Positions 44,317 to 52,898 of a DNA stretch of 64,000 nt are shown here, piece after piece. A model generated the notes under the pieces. That model saw nothing but the letters and a program-made list of their open reading frames with translations. It ran no database searches and was not told where the DNA came from. The stretch lies in contig NZ_QGMY01000002.1 in assembly GCF_003173355.1 (NCBI RefSeq), forward strand, positions 124,001 through 188,000, written 5' to 3'. The DNA comes from Methanospirillum lacunae (GTDB lineage: Archaea; Halobacteriota; Methanomicrobia; Methanomicrobiales; Methanospirillaceae). Position numbers and translations under genes: made by a program. Each line of letters opens with the position of its first letter. Positions within the stretch are counted from its first letter, which is position 1.

Positions 44317-45069
44317 ATGGATTCTTCAATTTCTGTAACCGGCCTTAAAGGATTACCTCTCATACAAAAAGGGGACGATATTGCAGCATTGATCTGCAAC
44401 ACTGTCAGGCTTTTAGATGGTGACATACTTTGTATAGCCACCACGATTGTCTCCAAAGCAAACGGGTACTCCCGGCTACTTGAAGACGTCATTCCGGGAG
44501 AACAGGCATGCTCTATTGCATCAGTTACCGGTGAAGATCCAAGATTTCTCCAGGTCGTTCTCGATCAGGCCGTTGATATTATTATCGAGACTCCTTTCAC
44601 GTTGACATCTCTTCCCTGTGGGCATGTAGGGGTCAGGTCAGGGGTTGATGCAAGTAATGTTGAACATGGCTATGCTGTCTATCTCCCACCTGATCCGATG
44701 GGCGAAGCTTCACGGATAGCTGAAAGAATTCGTGAAATATCAGGAGTTTCCTGTAGGGTTATCCTGACAGATACCTGTGGTCGTGCATTCAGGCGTGGGC
44801 AGACCGGCCATGCAATTGGATGGAGCGGTATGACTGCAATTAGAGATTTTAGAGGTGATTGTGATCTCTTTGGAAAAGTACTTGAGATCACAGAAGAAGC
44901 AGTGATCGATGAGATAGCCGGATTCTCTAACTTTGTGATGGGTGAGAGTAATAATGGAGTTCCTGTTGTACTATTCAGGGGCTGCCCTGCGTGGTCTGGC
45001 CACGATGAAATGTACTTCACAAAGCAGGAGGACATCATCAGACGTTCACTCCAAAAAGAAAAGTGTTAG
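44317..45069 (+). CDS. cofE: Coenzyme F420-0:L-glutamate ligase
   Basis: GTP-dependent enzyme that adds L-glutamates to F420-0, completing the deazaflavin cofactor used by methanogen dehydrogenases. It has about 250 residues from ATG 44317. Family motifs are GLKGLPLIQKGDDI, TTIVSKANGYSR, GVDASNVEHGYAVYLP, LTDTCGRAFRRGQTGHAIG, MGESNNGVPVVLFRG and the C-terminal SGHDEMYF. The in-frame ATG at 44278 would add 13 residues that do not fit the family start. The stop overlaps the end of the convergent secG by four bases. It is a strong methanogen/F420 marker. Confidence 0.96.
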   Translation: MDSSISVTGLKGLPLIQKGDDIAALICNTVRLLDGDILCIATTIVSKANGYSRLLEDVIPGEQACSIASVTGEDPRFLQVVLDQAVDIIIETPFTLTSLPCGHVGVRSGVDASNVEHGYAVYLPPDPMGEASRIAERIREISGVSCRVILTDTCGRAFRRGQTGHAIGWSGMTAIRDFRGDCDLFGKVLEITEEAVIDEIAGFSNFVMGESNNGVPVVLFRGCPAWSGHDEMYFTKQEDIIRRSLQKEKC

Positions 45070-45227
45070 AATTTGATCAGGTTAGCAGCGAAGATGATAA
45101 CTGCAACACCAACTGCAACACCAAGCACTACATAGGGGCTGATATGGACTGCCCGCCGGTCTTCACTGTCATAATAATTGACGAGACCGGCAGAAGATAT
45201 AAGTCTTCCACCCGCTTTCTTTGCCAT
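45066..45227 (-). CDS. secG: Preprotein translocase subunit SecG/Sec61-beta
   Basis: A 53-residue protein read directly from the minus strand. It starts MAKKAGGRLISSAGLVNYYD, continues RRAVHISPYVV, and ends in a single membrane helix (VLGVAVGVAVIIFAANLI) before KF and TAA. This is the archaeal Sec61-beta pattern: a Gly-rich soluble start, S-S-A-G-L-x-x-Y-Y-D, then H-I-S-P-Y and a C-terminal tail anchor. It is the third subunit of the SecYEG channel. There is no Shine-Dalgarno site; the TATA box at 45247-45257 sits about 25 bases before the ATG, so the mRNA is probably leaderless. Its last four bases overlap the end of cofE. Confidence 0.93.
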   Translation of the reverse strand: MAKKAGGRLISSAGLVNYYDSEDRRAVHISPYVVLGVAVGVAVIIFAANLIKF

Positions 45228-45246
45228 ACGTATAATTCGACGACTG

Positions 45247-45257
45247 ATTATTTAAAA
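45247..45257. promoter_or_regulatory. Shared TATA element for secG and amidohydrolase
   Basis: ATTATTTAAAA lies in the 52-base gap between divergent secG and the amidohydrolase gene. Its centre is about 25 bases from each start codon (45227 minus, 45280 plus). Read on either strand it is TATA-like, so one element could drive two leaderless transcripts. Confidence 0.5.
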
Positions 45258-45279
45258 GGAGGTTCAGAGGTCTTCATTG

Positions 45280-46359
45280 ATGGATGAGAAGTTCTATAGT
45301 GGAATGGCAATCCTTGGTGAGCCACTTGCTCCACGTCCTGTTACCATTGTTGTCAGGAACGGTATAATCGATAAGATAGAGGATGAGAAGCATGTCCCAA
45401 ACCGATGGATCTGTCCGGCATTCTTTAACGCACATACTCATCTTGGTGACACAGTTGCAATGGATCTTCCCTGTTCAGGTGATCTTGAGTCTCTTGTTAC
45501 CCCTCCGAGTGGTCTTAAACACAGGATTCTGGTAGAAACTCCTCCGGATCTTCTAACTAATGGAATGAAAAGTTCTGTCAGATCCATGGTTCGATGTGGT
45601 ACTGCAGGATTTGTTGATTTCAGGGAAGGAGGTGTGGCAGGAGTGTCATTCCTCCGGGAGGCATGCAAAGATCTCCCATGCCGGCCGGTTATCCTTGGTC
45701 GGGAAGGTGGCGAAAGAATCAGCGATGGTGCAGGTATCAGTAGTGCCCGGGATATCAATTCGTATGCAGAAATAGTCACCCGGATGAGACGAGACGGAAA
45801 ACTGGTAGCCTTTCATGCCGGTGAAAAAGATGGTAGTGATATCGATGCTGCCCTTGCATGTGAACCTGACCTTCTGGTACATTGTACCCATGCGGCACCC
45901 TCTCAGATAAGAGCAATTGCTGATGCCGGAATACCTATAGTTATCTGCCCGCGGTCTAACTTTCTCCTCAAAGTAACCGGTTCAGCAGATCACCCTCCGG
46001 TACGTGAGATGATTAAGCAGGGTGTTCGCATCCTTATCGGCACGGATAATGCCATGTTTGTTCAACCAGACATTATGCATGAGATTTCATTTGCACATAC
46101 GATCTATCAAATCCCCCCTGTAGACCTCCTTGATTCTGCCACAACTGGTTTTGATGCTGCGGGAATAAATCACTCAATTAAGGAAGGAAATCCAGTAAAT
46201 TTCAATATTTTTGATATTTCAGATTCTAATTTGCAATTCTCCCACGATCCTGTTGCAAGCATTGTAAAACGGTCTCCTGCTGACCGAATCTGCGCAAGAG
46301 TTTTTTATATAGAATCGAAATTAATTGAACAGCCTTTAGGAGGGGGACCACATGTATAA
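45280..46359 (+). CDS. Amidohydrolase-superfamily deaminase/hydrolase
   Basis: Metal-dependent hydrolase of 359 residues in the cytosine deaminase/chlorohydrolase branch. The metal motif is NAHTHLGD near residue 50, followed by FHAGE, HCTHA, CPRSN and the Asp in IGTDNAM. Together they form a mononuclear site with H-x-H, H, H and D ligands. The substrate is probably an amino-heterocycle, but this cannot be read from sequence. The ATG at 45280 is preferred to the TTG at 45277. It overlaps the following universal stress gene by eight bases and is divergent from secG. Confidence 0.88.
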   Translation: MDEKFYSGMAILGEPLAPRPVTIVVRNGIIDKIEDEKHVPNRWICPAFFNAHTHLGDTVAMDLPCSGDLESLVTPPSGLKHRILVETPPDLLTNGMKSSVRSMVRCGTAGFVDFREGGVAGVSFLREACKDLPCRPVILGREGGERISDGAGISSARDINSYAEIVTRMRRDGKLVAFHAGEKDGSDIDAALACEPDLLVHCTHAAPSQIRAIADAGIPIVICPRSNFLLKVTGSADHPPVREMIKQGVRILIGTDNAMFVQPDIMHEISFAHTIYQIPPVDLLDSATTGFDAAGINHSIKEGNPVNFNIFDISDSNLQFSHDPVASIVKRSPADRICARVFYIESKLIEQPLGGGPHV

Positions 46360-46780
46360 AACGATTCTTGTTGCGATTGACGGATCTGCAGTAAGTGAAC
46401 AAGCGTTCGAAGCTGCCGTTGAGCAGGCTCGTGCCTGGAAAGCAAACCTGCATGCGGTCTACGTCGTCGAGACCGGCCTGTTTACCGATATCCCGGCAGA
46501 CAGTAAACTCGAAGTGATGTACAGCCTGCTTGAGCAGGAGGGTTCCGGAGCCCTGGACCGGGTTAAAGAGATTGCGAAGAAGAAGAATATTGATGTACAG
46601 ACCCACTTTGAACAGGGCCATGCAGGAGATACGATTATTTCAACAGGTCAGAAGCTGAATGCAGATCTGATTGTAATGGGGTCACACGGAAAGAGTAACG
46701 TGGATCGTCTCCTTCTTGGAAGTGTTAGTTCATTTGTGGTAGAACACAGTTCTGTCTCAGTTCTGGTGGTGAGATCATAA
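46352..46780 (+). CDS. Universal stress protein (UspA family)
   Basis: A 142-residue nucleotide-binding protein. It begins KTILVAIDGSAVSEQAFEAA and ends with the ATP-binding motif GSHGKSNVDRLLLGSVS followed by VLVVRS. The G-x2-G-x9-G-S spacing is of the ATP-binding type. The ribosome site AGGAGGGGG lies inside the end of the amidohydrolase gene and precedes the ATG by about six bases. The CBS-domain gene follows after 26 bases. Such USP-CBS neighbours are common in archaea, and both may sense adenylate level. Confidence 0.94.
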   Translation: MYKTILVAIDGSAVSEQAFEAAVEQARAWKANLHAVYVVETGLFTDIPADSKLEVMYSLLEQEGSGALDRVKEIAKKKNIDVQTHFEQGHAGDTIISTGQKLNADLIVMGSHGKSNVDRLLLGSVSSFVVEHSSVSVLVVRS

Positions 46781-46806
46781 CAACGGCTCATCTGGTATCT
46801 GACTAC

Positions 46807-47643
46807 ATGACGACTGATGTCGTCACTGTGGAAATTCCAGGAAACCGTGATGATGTTCTTAAAATTTTGAAACGAACCGGAATCAGTGGTGTGCCTGTTC
46901 TCAAAGAAGGGAGATTGGTTGGGATCATTACAAGAAAGGATCTTCTCCACAAGCCTGAAGAGAACCAGCTTGCCCTGTTGATGACTCCAAGTCCACTCAC
47001 AATCCTGGCAGATGCAACAATCTTTGAGGCTGCAAAGATGATGTCAGACAACAACGTCCGCCGTCTACCTGTTGTAGATTCCGCGGGTGAATTGATTGGT
47101 TTGATTAGTGTTGCAGATCTGGTGCTGGCCATTGCCAGGATGAAGATTGAAGAAGAGATAAAAGATCGTCTGACAAGCCATACCTTTGCCCTCTGGGAAG
47201 AGACTCCTTTACCATTAGTTGGCAGGATCATGGAAATATCAGGCTTTGAAGCGATTCCAATATTAAATAAGGAGAGCAAACTGCAGGGAATCATATCAGA
47301 GCGTGACCTGATTCGGTGTGCTATGATAGAGGACTCTGTCGAGACTTCAGATCTCTCTACAACCGGGACCGATGATGATGAATGGACCTGGGAGAGTATC
47401 AGGGATGTCCATCATATCAGTTATGGTATTTCACGGGTACAGCTCCCGAACCGGCCAGTCAAGCTCGCAATGGTAACAAGTGTTGTCATGGTTCCCCCAA
47501 ATGCAGAAGTTAGTGAATGTGCCCTAAAGATGAAACGGGCCCGTGTTGACCAGCTTCCTGTGGTGAATGGGGATAACCGGCTTAAGAGTGTTCTCTTTGA
47601 TCGGGATCTCATCAAAGTTCTTCTTGATGAGAAATACCAATAA
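46807..47643 (+). CDS. Four-CBS-domain adenylate-sensing protein
   Basis: A 278-residue protein made almost entirely of four CBS repeats: MTTDVVTVE..., LMTPSPLTIL..., a third with KDRLTSHTFALWEETPLP, and a fourth with TSVVMVPPNAEVSECALKM. Typical turns are VPVLKEGRLVGIITRKDL, LPVVDSAGELIGLISVADL and GIISERDL. CBS pairs bind AMP, ATP or SAM and act as energy sensors, usually controlling a partner enzyme or channel. No such partner is fused here. The first ATG, at 46807, cuts close to the first CBS strand; no better start is visible upstream. Confidence 0.9.
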   Translation: MTTDVVTVEIPGNRDDVLKILKRTGISGVPVLKEGRLVGIITRKDLLHKPEENQLALLMTPSPLTILADATIFEAAKMMSDNNVRRLPVVDSAGELIGLISVADLVLAIARMKIEEEIKDRLTSHTFALWEETPLPLVGRIMEISGFEAIPILNKESKLQGIISERDLIRCAMIEDSVETSDLSTTGTDDDEWTWESIRDVHHISYGISRVQLPNRPVKLAMVTSVVMVPPNAEVSECALKMKRARVDQLPVVNGDNRLKSVLFDRDLIKVLLDEKYQ

Positions 47644-47737
47644 CAATCTTTAAATTATTGCAGGATGCTCTTAGCATAGGCATTTTTGCACCCTGCAATC
47701 CTTCTGCACTGCATTTATATTATTCCTGGTGTTTGCT

Positions 47738-48367
47738 ATGGCAGAACAGAATGAAACAATGAAAGGAACAACTACCGTCGGCATTGTATTTGAAGACGGA
47801 GTTGTGCTCGCCAGCGAAAGGCGGGCAACGATGGGCTTTTTGATCTCCAATAAGACTGCAAAGAAGATCTACCAGATTGGGTCCAGAATTGGTCTCACTA
47901 CTGCTGGTGGTGTTGGTGATGCTCAGCAACTGGCAAGACTCATGACTGTCGAGGCAAATCTCTATGAGATTCGCCGTGGCAAAAATTTGTCTGTCAGTGC
48001 TGCATCAACACTTCTTTCTAACATTCTGCACGGAAACCGGTATTACCCGTATTATGTGCAGCTTCTTATCGGTGGTGTTGATGAATCCGGCCCGGTGCTC
48101 TTCTCTGTGGATGCTGTTGGTGGTTCTTCTCGTGAAGATAAGATCGTCGCCACCGGTTCAGGATCTCCAATGGCATACGGTGTCCTTGAAGACCGGTTCA
48201 AACCTGCCATGAGTGAGAAGGAAGCATCTGAGCTTGCTATACGTGCATTACGGTCTGCAATCAAGCGTGATGCAGGTTCAGGAGAGAGTATGGCAGTTGT
48301 AGTTATCACGAAAGAAGCTTATCGTGAGTTATCTGAAACTGAAGTCAGCCAGTTAATACCAAATTAA
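47738..48367 (+). CDS. psmB: Proteasome beta subunit
   Basis: Catalytic subunit of the 20S proteasome. The short propeptide MAEQNETMKG is cut to expose Thr1 in TTTVGIVFEDGVVLASERRATMG. E17 and K33 (in SNKTAKKIYQIG) complete the active site, and the S-G-S-G-S-P and GSGESMAVVVI turns follow. From ATG 47738 it has 209 residues; a GTG at 47729 would add MFA-like residues. The TATA-like TTTATAT close upstream and the lack of a ribosome site suggest a leaderless mRNA. FttA follows after 46 bases on the same strand. Confidence 0.96.
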   Translation: MAEQNETMKGTTTVGIVFEDGVVLASERRATMGFLISNKTAKKIYQIGSRIGLTTAGGVGDAQQLARLMTVEANLYEIRRGKNLSVSAASTLLSNILHGNRYYPYYVQLLIGGVDESGPVLFSVDAVGGSSREDKIVATGSGSPMAYGVLEDRFKPAMSEKEASELAIRALRSAIKRDAGSGESMAVVVITKEAYRELSETEVSQLIPN

Positions 48368-48413
48368 ATATCCATTTTCAAGTTTTTTTACTGCTTTTTT
48401 TAGGACGGTTGTA

Positions 48414-50303
48414 ATGTTAATCGAGGAACGACTCAAAGAACTGCACGAGAAGATCAAACGTAAGGTACCAAAAGGTATCACTGTTGCATCGGTAGAGTTT
48501 GAAGGACCTGAACTGGTCATCTACACAGATGATCCGAAAAGTTTCGCTGACCAGGACGATCTAATAAAAATCCTTGCCCGGGAACTTCGCAAGCGAATCG
48601 TGGTACGGCCAACGATTCTGGAAGATCCGGAACGGGCTGTTACTGCTATCAAAGAAGTTGTTGGAGATAACGCAGGTATCACAGACATATTTTTTGAACA
48701 GGATACCGGCGAAGTGCTCATCGAGGCTGAAAAGCCTGGTGTGGTCATTGGAAAGAATGGTGCTACACTCCGCGATATTACCAAGGAGATTGGATGGACT
48801 CCCAAGGTCGTACGGACACCTCCTATTGAGTCCTCAACTGTTAAGCAGGTCCGGCAGTATCTCCGTGCAGCCCATCAGGAGCGTAAAGAACTGCTCCGAC
48901 GGATAGGGAGACGGATCCACCGTGATGTCATTGCCAAAGACCAGTGGATCAGAGTCACTACCCTTGGCTGTTGTCGTGAGGTCGGTCGTGCAGCCTTTCT
49001 TCTCTCAACTCCTGAGAGTCGTATCCTCATTGATTGCGGTGAAAATCCAGGGAATTCAACATCAACACCATATCTCTATGTTCCTGAGATTCACCCACTC
49101 ACACAGCTTGATGCAGTGGTTCTCACCCATGCTCACCTTGATCATTGCGCTTATATCCCGCTTCTTTACAAGTACGGATACACTGGCCCGGTCTATTCTA
49201 CTCCACCAACCCGTGATCTTGCAGCAATGCTCCAACTTGATTACCTTGATGTGATGAACAAGGAAGGGAACACCATTCCCTATTCATCGAACGAGGTTAA
49301 GGAGTACATCAAGCACTCGATTGTCATCAATTATGGCTGTGTTACTGATATCGCTCCTGACATTAAACTGACCTTCCATAATGCAGGACACATCCTGGGA
49401 TCTGCAATAGCCCATTTCCACATCGGTGACGGACTCTACAATGTTGCATTTACCGGAGATATCCATTATGGCAAGAGCAGACTCTTCAATGCTGCAACAA
49501 ACCATTTCCCACGACTCGAAGCTCTGCTTATGGAGTCTACATACGGTGGTGCAGGCGACATGCAACCACCGCGTGCAGAGGCTGAAGAGAAACTCTATAG
49601 TATTATCAGCGATGTGATCGGCCGTGGTGGCAAGGTTATTATCCCTGCATTCTCAGTCGGTCGTTCACAGGAGGTCATGCTTGCTATTGAAGAGGGTATC
49701 AGACTTGAAAAACTTCCAAAGATGAAAGTATACCTGGACGGGATGATCAAGGAAGCAACCGCAATTCATACAACCTATCCGGAGTATCTAAACTCTGATC
49801 TCAGAAACCTCATCTTCAAAGAGGGTCTCAATCCATTCCTTTCTGACTGCTTTGAACAGGTTGACTCACCTGATAAGAGGGAGAAAGTCATAACCGGGGA
49901 TCCCTGTGTGGTTATTACAACCAGTGGTATGCTAAATGGCGGTCCGGTTATGGAGTACTTGCGTAGTCTTGGTTCAGATGAACGATGTGCCCTTGTCTTT
50001 GTAGGCTACCAGGCAGATGGGACACTCGGTCGTCGTATCCAGAAAGGATGGCGTGAGATACCGATTGGCAACAGAGAGACACTCGTTATCAACCTCGAAT
50101 GTTTCACGGTTGATGGGTTCTCAGGTCACTCTGACCGGAGGCAACTTATGAACTTCGTCTCCCATATGCAGCCTAAACCTGAAAAAATTTTCACTATTCA
50201 TGGAGAGGAGAGTAAGACTCTGGACCTTGCAAGTTCCATTTACAAAAAATACCATATCCAGACCATGGCTCCGATGAACCTGGAAACCTATCGCCTTGTC
50301 TAA
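48414..50303 (+). CDS. fttA: Transcription termination nuclease FttA (aCPSF1)
   Basis: Archaeal cleavage and termination factor of 629 residues. Two N-terminal KH domains (residues 1-150, with VVIGKNGATLRDI) bind U-rich RNA 3' ends. A metallo-beta-lactamase domain with LTHAHLDHCAY and ALLMESTYGG carries the zinc site. A beta-CASP domain follows with TTSGMLNGGPVMEYL, and the C-terminal FSGHSDR and FTIHGEE supply later ligands. It cuts nascent RNA and releases RNA polymerase. The length and motifs are canonical. The following MFS gene starts 16 bases after the stop and may be co-transcribed. Confidence 0.97.
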   Translation: MLIEERLKELHEKIKRKVPKGITVASVEFEGPELVIYTDDPKSFADQDDLIKILARELRKRIVVRPTILEDPERAVTAIKEVVGDNAGITDIFFEQDTGEVLIEAEKPGVVIGKNGATLRDITKEIGWTPKVVRTPPIESSTVKQVRQYLRAAHQERKELLRRIGRRIHRDVIAKDQWIRVTTLGCCREVGRAAFLLSTPESRILIDCGENPGNSTSTPYLYVPEIHPLTQLDAVVLTHAHLDHCAYIPLLYKYGYTGPVYSTPPTRDLAAMLQLDYLDVMNKEGNTIPYSSNEVKEYIKHSIVINYGCVTDIAPDIKLTFHNAGHILGSAIAHFHIGDGLYNVAFTGDIHYGKSRLFNAATNHFPRLEALLMESTYGGAGDMQPPRAEAEEKLYSIISDVIGRGGKVIIPAFSVGRSQEVMLAIEEGIRLEKLPKMKVYLDGMIKEATAIHTTYPEYLNSDLRNLIFKEGLNPFLSDCFEQVDSPDKREKVITGDPCVVITTSGMLNGGPVMEYLRSLGSDERCALVFVGYQADGTLGRRIQKGWREIPIGNRETLVINLECFTVDGFSGHSDRRQLMNFVSHMQPKPEKIFTIHGEESKTLDLASSIYKKYHIQTMAPMNLETYRLV

Positions 50304-50319
50304 TAAGATCGGTGATGAG

Positions 50320-51465
50320 ATGACCCGATCAAATCTCTTTCTTTTCAGTCTTTTTTTTGGTGTTGCCTCCCTGATGGCTCTTTCAAATGCGATAATTCCA
50401 ATTTTGCCAAGTCTTAATGGTGCATTACAGATTCAGGCATTTATCTACTCTGCATATTTCTTTGGAGCCATGATAACCACTCTTCCGGGTGGTATCATCA
50501 GTGATCGTATCGGTCAGTTTCGGGTCGTCACTGCCGGTATGATACTAACTGTACTATCTGGTGTATTTTTGGCAATGGTTAGCGATCCGGTGTTGATCCT
50601 GCTCATCAGGTTGGCTGAAGGAGTCGGCGCAGGTTTGTTTGTTTCCGCATCACTCTCCTGGATAAATTATCAGAAAGAGCATGCAAGATTCTCCGGCATT
50701 TTCATGGCGTTGCTTAACCTGGGGCTCCTGCTTGGACTTGTGGGAGGAGGCTGGATCACAAGTATCTTTGGTGATCTCACTGCCGGAATAATTTTTTTCA
50801 CAATAATCTCTGTGGTACCGGTTATCTCCCTGCTCTTCTGTTTCGGAATAAGAAACCCAGATTTTACAGACACATCAGCCTTGGCACGTGAGGATTCACA
50901 GCAGGGATGGCATCCCCTCTTCTCTGATGTCTCCAACATGATCCGAAGACAGGCACCACTCTGGTTCTCGGTCATTGTGCTCCTTGGAATTACTGGTTTT
51001 GTCCAGGCACTTTACCCGGATCTGTCAGGACTTCCGGCAGCAGAGGTTGGAACCGCTCTTGCGGTTATGAACCTTGCAACAATCATCTCATCAATAGCTG
51101 CTCCCTGGTTCAGAATTGAACCTGTGCTCTTGATCAGGATTTCTGCAGTTCTTATGGCAATTCTGGTACTGGTTTTTGTCCAGTATCCCTCATCAATTTT
51201 TATCATGGGTTTTGTTGCAGGCCTTGTCATGATATCACAGATAAGGTACCTTGCGATGGCAGAAAGGAAACAAGGGGTCGCGATGGGTCTTTATACCACA
51301 GCAAGTTATGCCGGTATGACTTTTCTTCCTTCAATTGGAGGGTATATTGCAGGTTTCTTCTCAGTATCAGTTGCAGCCAGTCTGATTGCCCTGCTTGCTG
51401 GCATTTGTGTCATAACAATCGGATCCTGCAAGTGCAGAGGATTTGACGGATCAAACGAGGCGTAA
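50320..51465 (+). CDS. MFS transporter
   Basis: A 381-residue major facilitator with 12 predicted helices. Between helices 2 and 3 it has the MFS loop motif GGIISDRIGQFR, and in helix 4 RLAEGVGAGLFVSASLSW. The second half repeats the fold (MGFVAGLVMISQIRYLAMAERK). The substrate is unknown; drug- or sugar-efflux type is likely. The ATG at 50320 is preferred over TTG 50296 because GGTGATGAG precedes it and it does not overlap the fttA stop. The methyltransferase gene begins one base after its stop, so the two are coupled. Confidence 0.88.
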   Translation: MTRSNLFLFSLFFGVASLMALSNAIIPILPSLNGALQIQAFIYSAYFFGAMITTLPGGIISDRIGQFRVVTAGMILTVLSGVFLAMVSDPVLILLIRLAEGVGAGLFVSASLSWINYQKEHARFSGIFMALLNLGLLLGLVGGGWITSIFGDLTAGIIFFTIISVVPVISLLFCFGIRNPDFTDTSALAREDSQQGWHPLFSDVSNMIRRQAPLWFSVIVLLGITGFVQALYPDLSGLPAAEVGTALAVMNLATIISSIAAPWFRIEPVLLIRISAVLMAILVLVFVQYPSSIFIMGFVAGLVMISQIRYLAMAERKQGVAMGLYTTASYAGMTFLPSIGGYIAGFFSVSVAASLIALLAGICVITIGSCKCRGFDGSNEA

Positions 51466-51466
51466 T

Positions 51467-52135
51467 ATGCCCTTCCTCCCATCTCCTGTTCCTCTTGATT
51501 CAAAATCATCTCTTGACAAACAACAGAGAGCATGGGATAAGAGGTACTGTGAGAAAGGGAGACAATGGGGAAATGCTCCTGTAGAATTTATTCAACCCCG
51601 CCCTTGTGGAACTGTCCTTGAACTGGGAGTTGGCGACGGGAAGAACCTTCGTGTCAGAGATAGTAACAATTGCTTCTGTATCGGGCTTGATTTTTCATCA
51701 GCAGCCCTACAGATCTGCAGAACTGATCCAGAACTTTCTGATGTTCATCTGCTACTTGGCGATGTATGCAGGATTCCGGTAAAAAATGCCTTAGTGAATC
51801 TTGTGTATGCCCATCACATTCTTGGCCATCTTTCTTCACCTCTTCAACCTCTTTTGATGGATGAGATCTTTCGTGTACTAAGGCCAGGAGGCACTCTTGC
51901 TCTGACAGTTTTTGCATCAGGTGATATGCGGGATGGCCAGGGTCTGGAAGTTGAGCATGCGATGTATCTTCGTGGAGATGGGATTATCACTCGGTATTTT
52001 ACTCCTGATGAGATCAAATGTCTTGGGAAGCAATTTATTATTCTGGCAGTAAACCGGGAAGAATGGTATCTCTCAATCCGAGGCAAAAAGTTACTTCGAG
52101 CAGTACTGACTGCATTGCTTAAAAAGCCAGAATAG
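51467..52135 (+). CDS. SAM-dependent methyltransferase (class I)
   Basis: Rossmann-fold methyltransferase of 222 residues. Motif I is VLELGVGDGKNL, the acidic loop is GLDFSSAAL, motif II is GDVCRIPV, and the later motif is VLRPGGTLALTVF. It belongs to the broad small-molecule (UbiE-like) group, and the substrate cannot be assigned. The ATG at 51467 has GAGG six bases before it and directly follows the MFS stop codon, so the two genes form one unit. It may modify what the MFS exports, but this is conjecture. Confidence 0.88.
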   Translation: MPFLPSPVPLDSKSSLDKQQRAWDKRYCEKGRQWGNAPVEFIQPRPCGTVLELGVGDGKNLRVRDSNNCFCIGLDFSSAALQICRTDPELSDVHLLLGDVCRIPVKNALVNLVYAHHILGHLSSPLQPLLMDEIFRVLRPGGTLALTVFASGDMRDGQGLEVEHAMYLRGDGIITRYFTPDEIKCLGKQFIILAVNREEWYLSIRGKKLLRAVLTALLKKPE

Positions 52136-52287
52136 TACCTTACCGTAACACACGACAGTCTGCCCTGCATGTACCGGTAGCACCTCTAATACTCTAAAAA
52201 CATGGCGTGTCGACACAGTCATAGCAGTATTGTTCTTGATCTATCTGTTTTCAACTAGATTTAATTCAGAAGAATCGTTGTTCACGT

Positions 52288-52312
52288 GTATGCCAGTTAG
52301 TCTGATGCATAC
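52288..52312. promoter_or_regulatory. Candidate NikR operator before nikR
   Basis: GTATGC and GCATAC form a perfect inverted repeat with a 13-base spacer (52288-52293 and 52307-52312). A TATA-like AAAAAATTATA starts about ten bases further on and the nikR ATG is at 52356. The arms resemble the GTATGA/TCATAC half-sites of bacterial NikR, with a shorter spacer. Autoregulation by nickel is likely. Confidence 0.55.
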
Positions 52313-52355
52313 TGAATAAGAAAAAATTATACGAAATGACACAAATAGTATCCTT

Positions 52356-52811
52356 ATGCCTGACTTACTATCTGATCAAGAAGTTGAAGAACTTCAGGAA
52401 CACGATCTTTCACGTATAGGTGTCTCTCTTCCTTCAAACCTTCTCAATAGCTTCGATCAGATCCTCAAGACCAGGGGTTATTCGTCTCGATCAGAAGGGA
52501 TTCGAGACGCCATCAGATCATATATCCGTTATTATAAATGGATGGCTGATATAAACGGACCGCGTCAGGGTGTCATCACCATTGTATATGATCATCATCA
52601 ACGGGGACTCATTGCCTCAATCACCGATATCCAACATGATTACATGGGATTAATTCAAGCGTCGCTGCATTCACATGTTTCACACAGCCGCTGTGTTGAG
52701 GTCCTACTTGTCAGGGGTGAGGCGAAAGAGGTCAAGGAAGTTGCAGAGCGTCTGATGGCTCAAAAAGGAGTCGAAACTGTCAAGCTCACAACAATTCCAC
52801 TTGAGGGATAA
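52356..52811 (+). CDS. nikR: Nickel-responsive regulator NikR
   Basis: A 151-residue ribbon-helix-helix repressor. The N-terminal RHH domain (SRIGVSLPSNLLNSFD, then SRSEGIRDAIRSYI) binds DNA. The C-terminal ACT-like domain binds Ni2+ through H94, H105, H107 and C113, spaced exactly like H76, H87, H89 and C95 of E. coli NikR. An 18-residue N-terminal extension precedes the RHH strand. It probably controls nickel uptake, which methanogens need for F430, hydrogenase and CODH. A matching inverted repeat lies just upstream. Transport targets are not in this window except possibly cbiOQ. Confidence 0.96.
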   Translation: MPDLLSDQEVEELQEHDLSRIGVSLPSNLLNSFDQILKTRGYSSRSEGIRDAIRSYIRYYKWMADINGPRQGVITIVYDHHQRGLIASITDIQHDYMGLIQASLHSHVSHSRCVEVLLVRGEAKEVKEVAERLMAQKGVETVKLTTIPLEG

Positions 52812-52898
52812 TCTTTCTTCTTTTCCGGATACTATATACCGGATTCGACTTTCCGTTTTGAGGATATCTGGATATGAGATCCTGATCAACATAATTCT

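Noticed and set aside
45063-45287. 74-codon plus-strand open frame
   Set aside because: It is antisense to the clear secG gene and runs through the promoter region.
52207-52216. Palindrome GTGTCGACAC between the methyltransferase and nikR
   Set aside because: It is short, far from any start codon, and the nearby GTATGC/GCATAC dyad is a much better operator.
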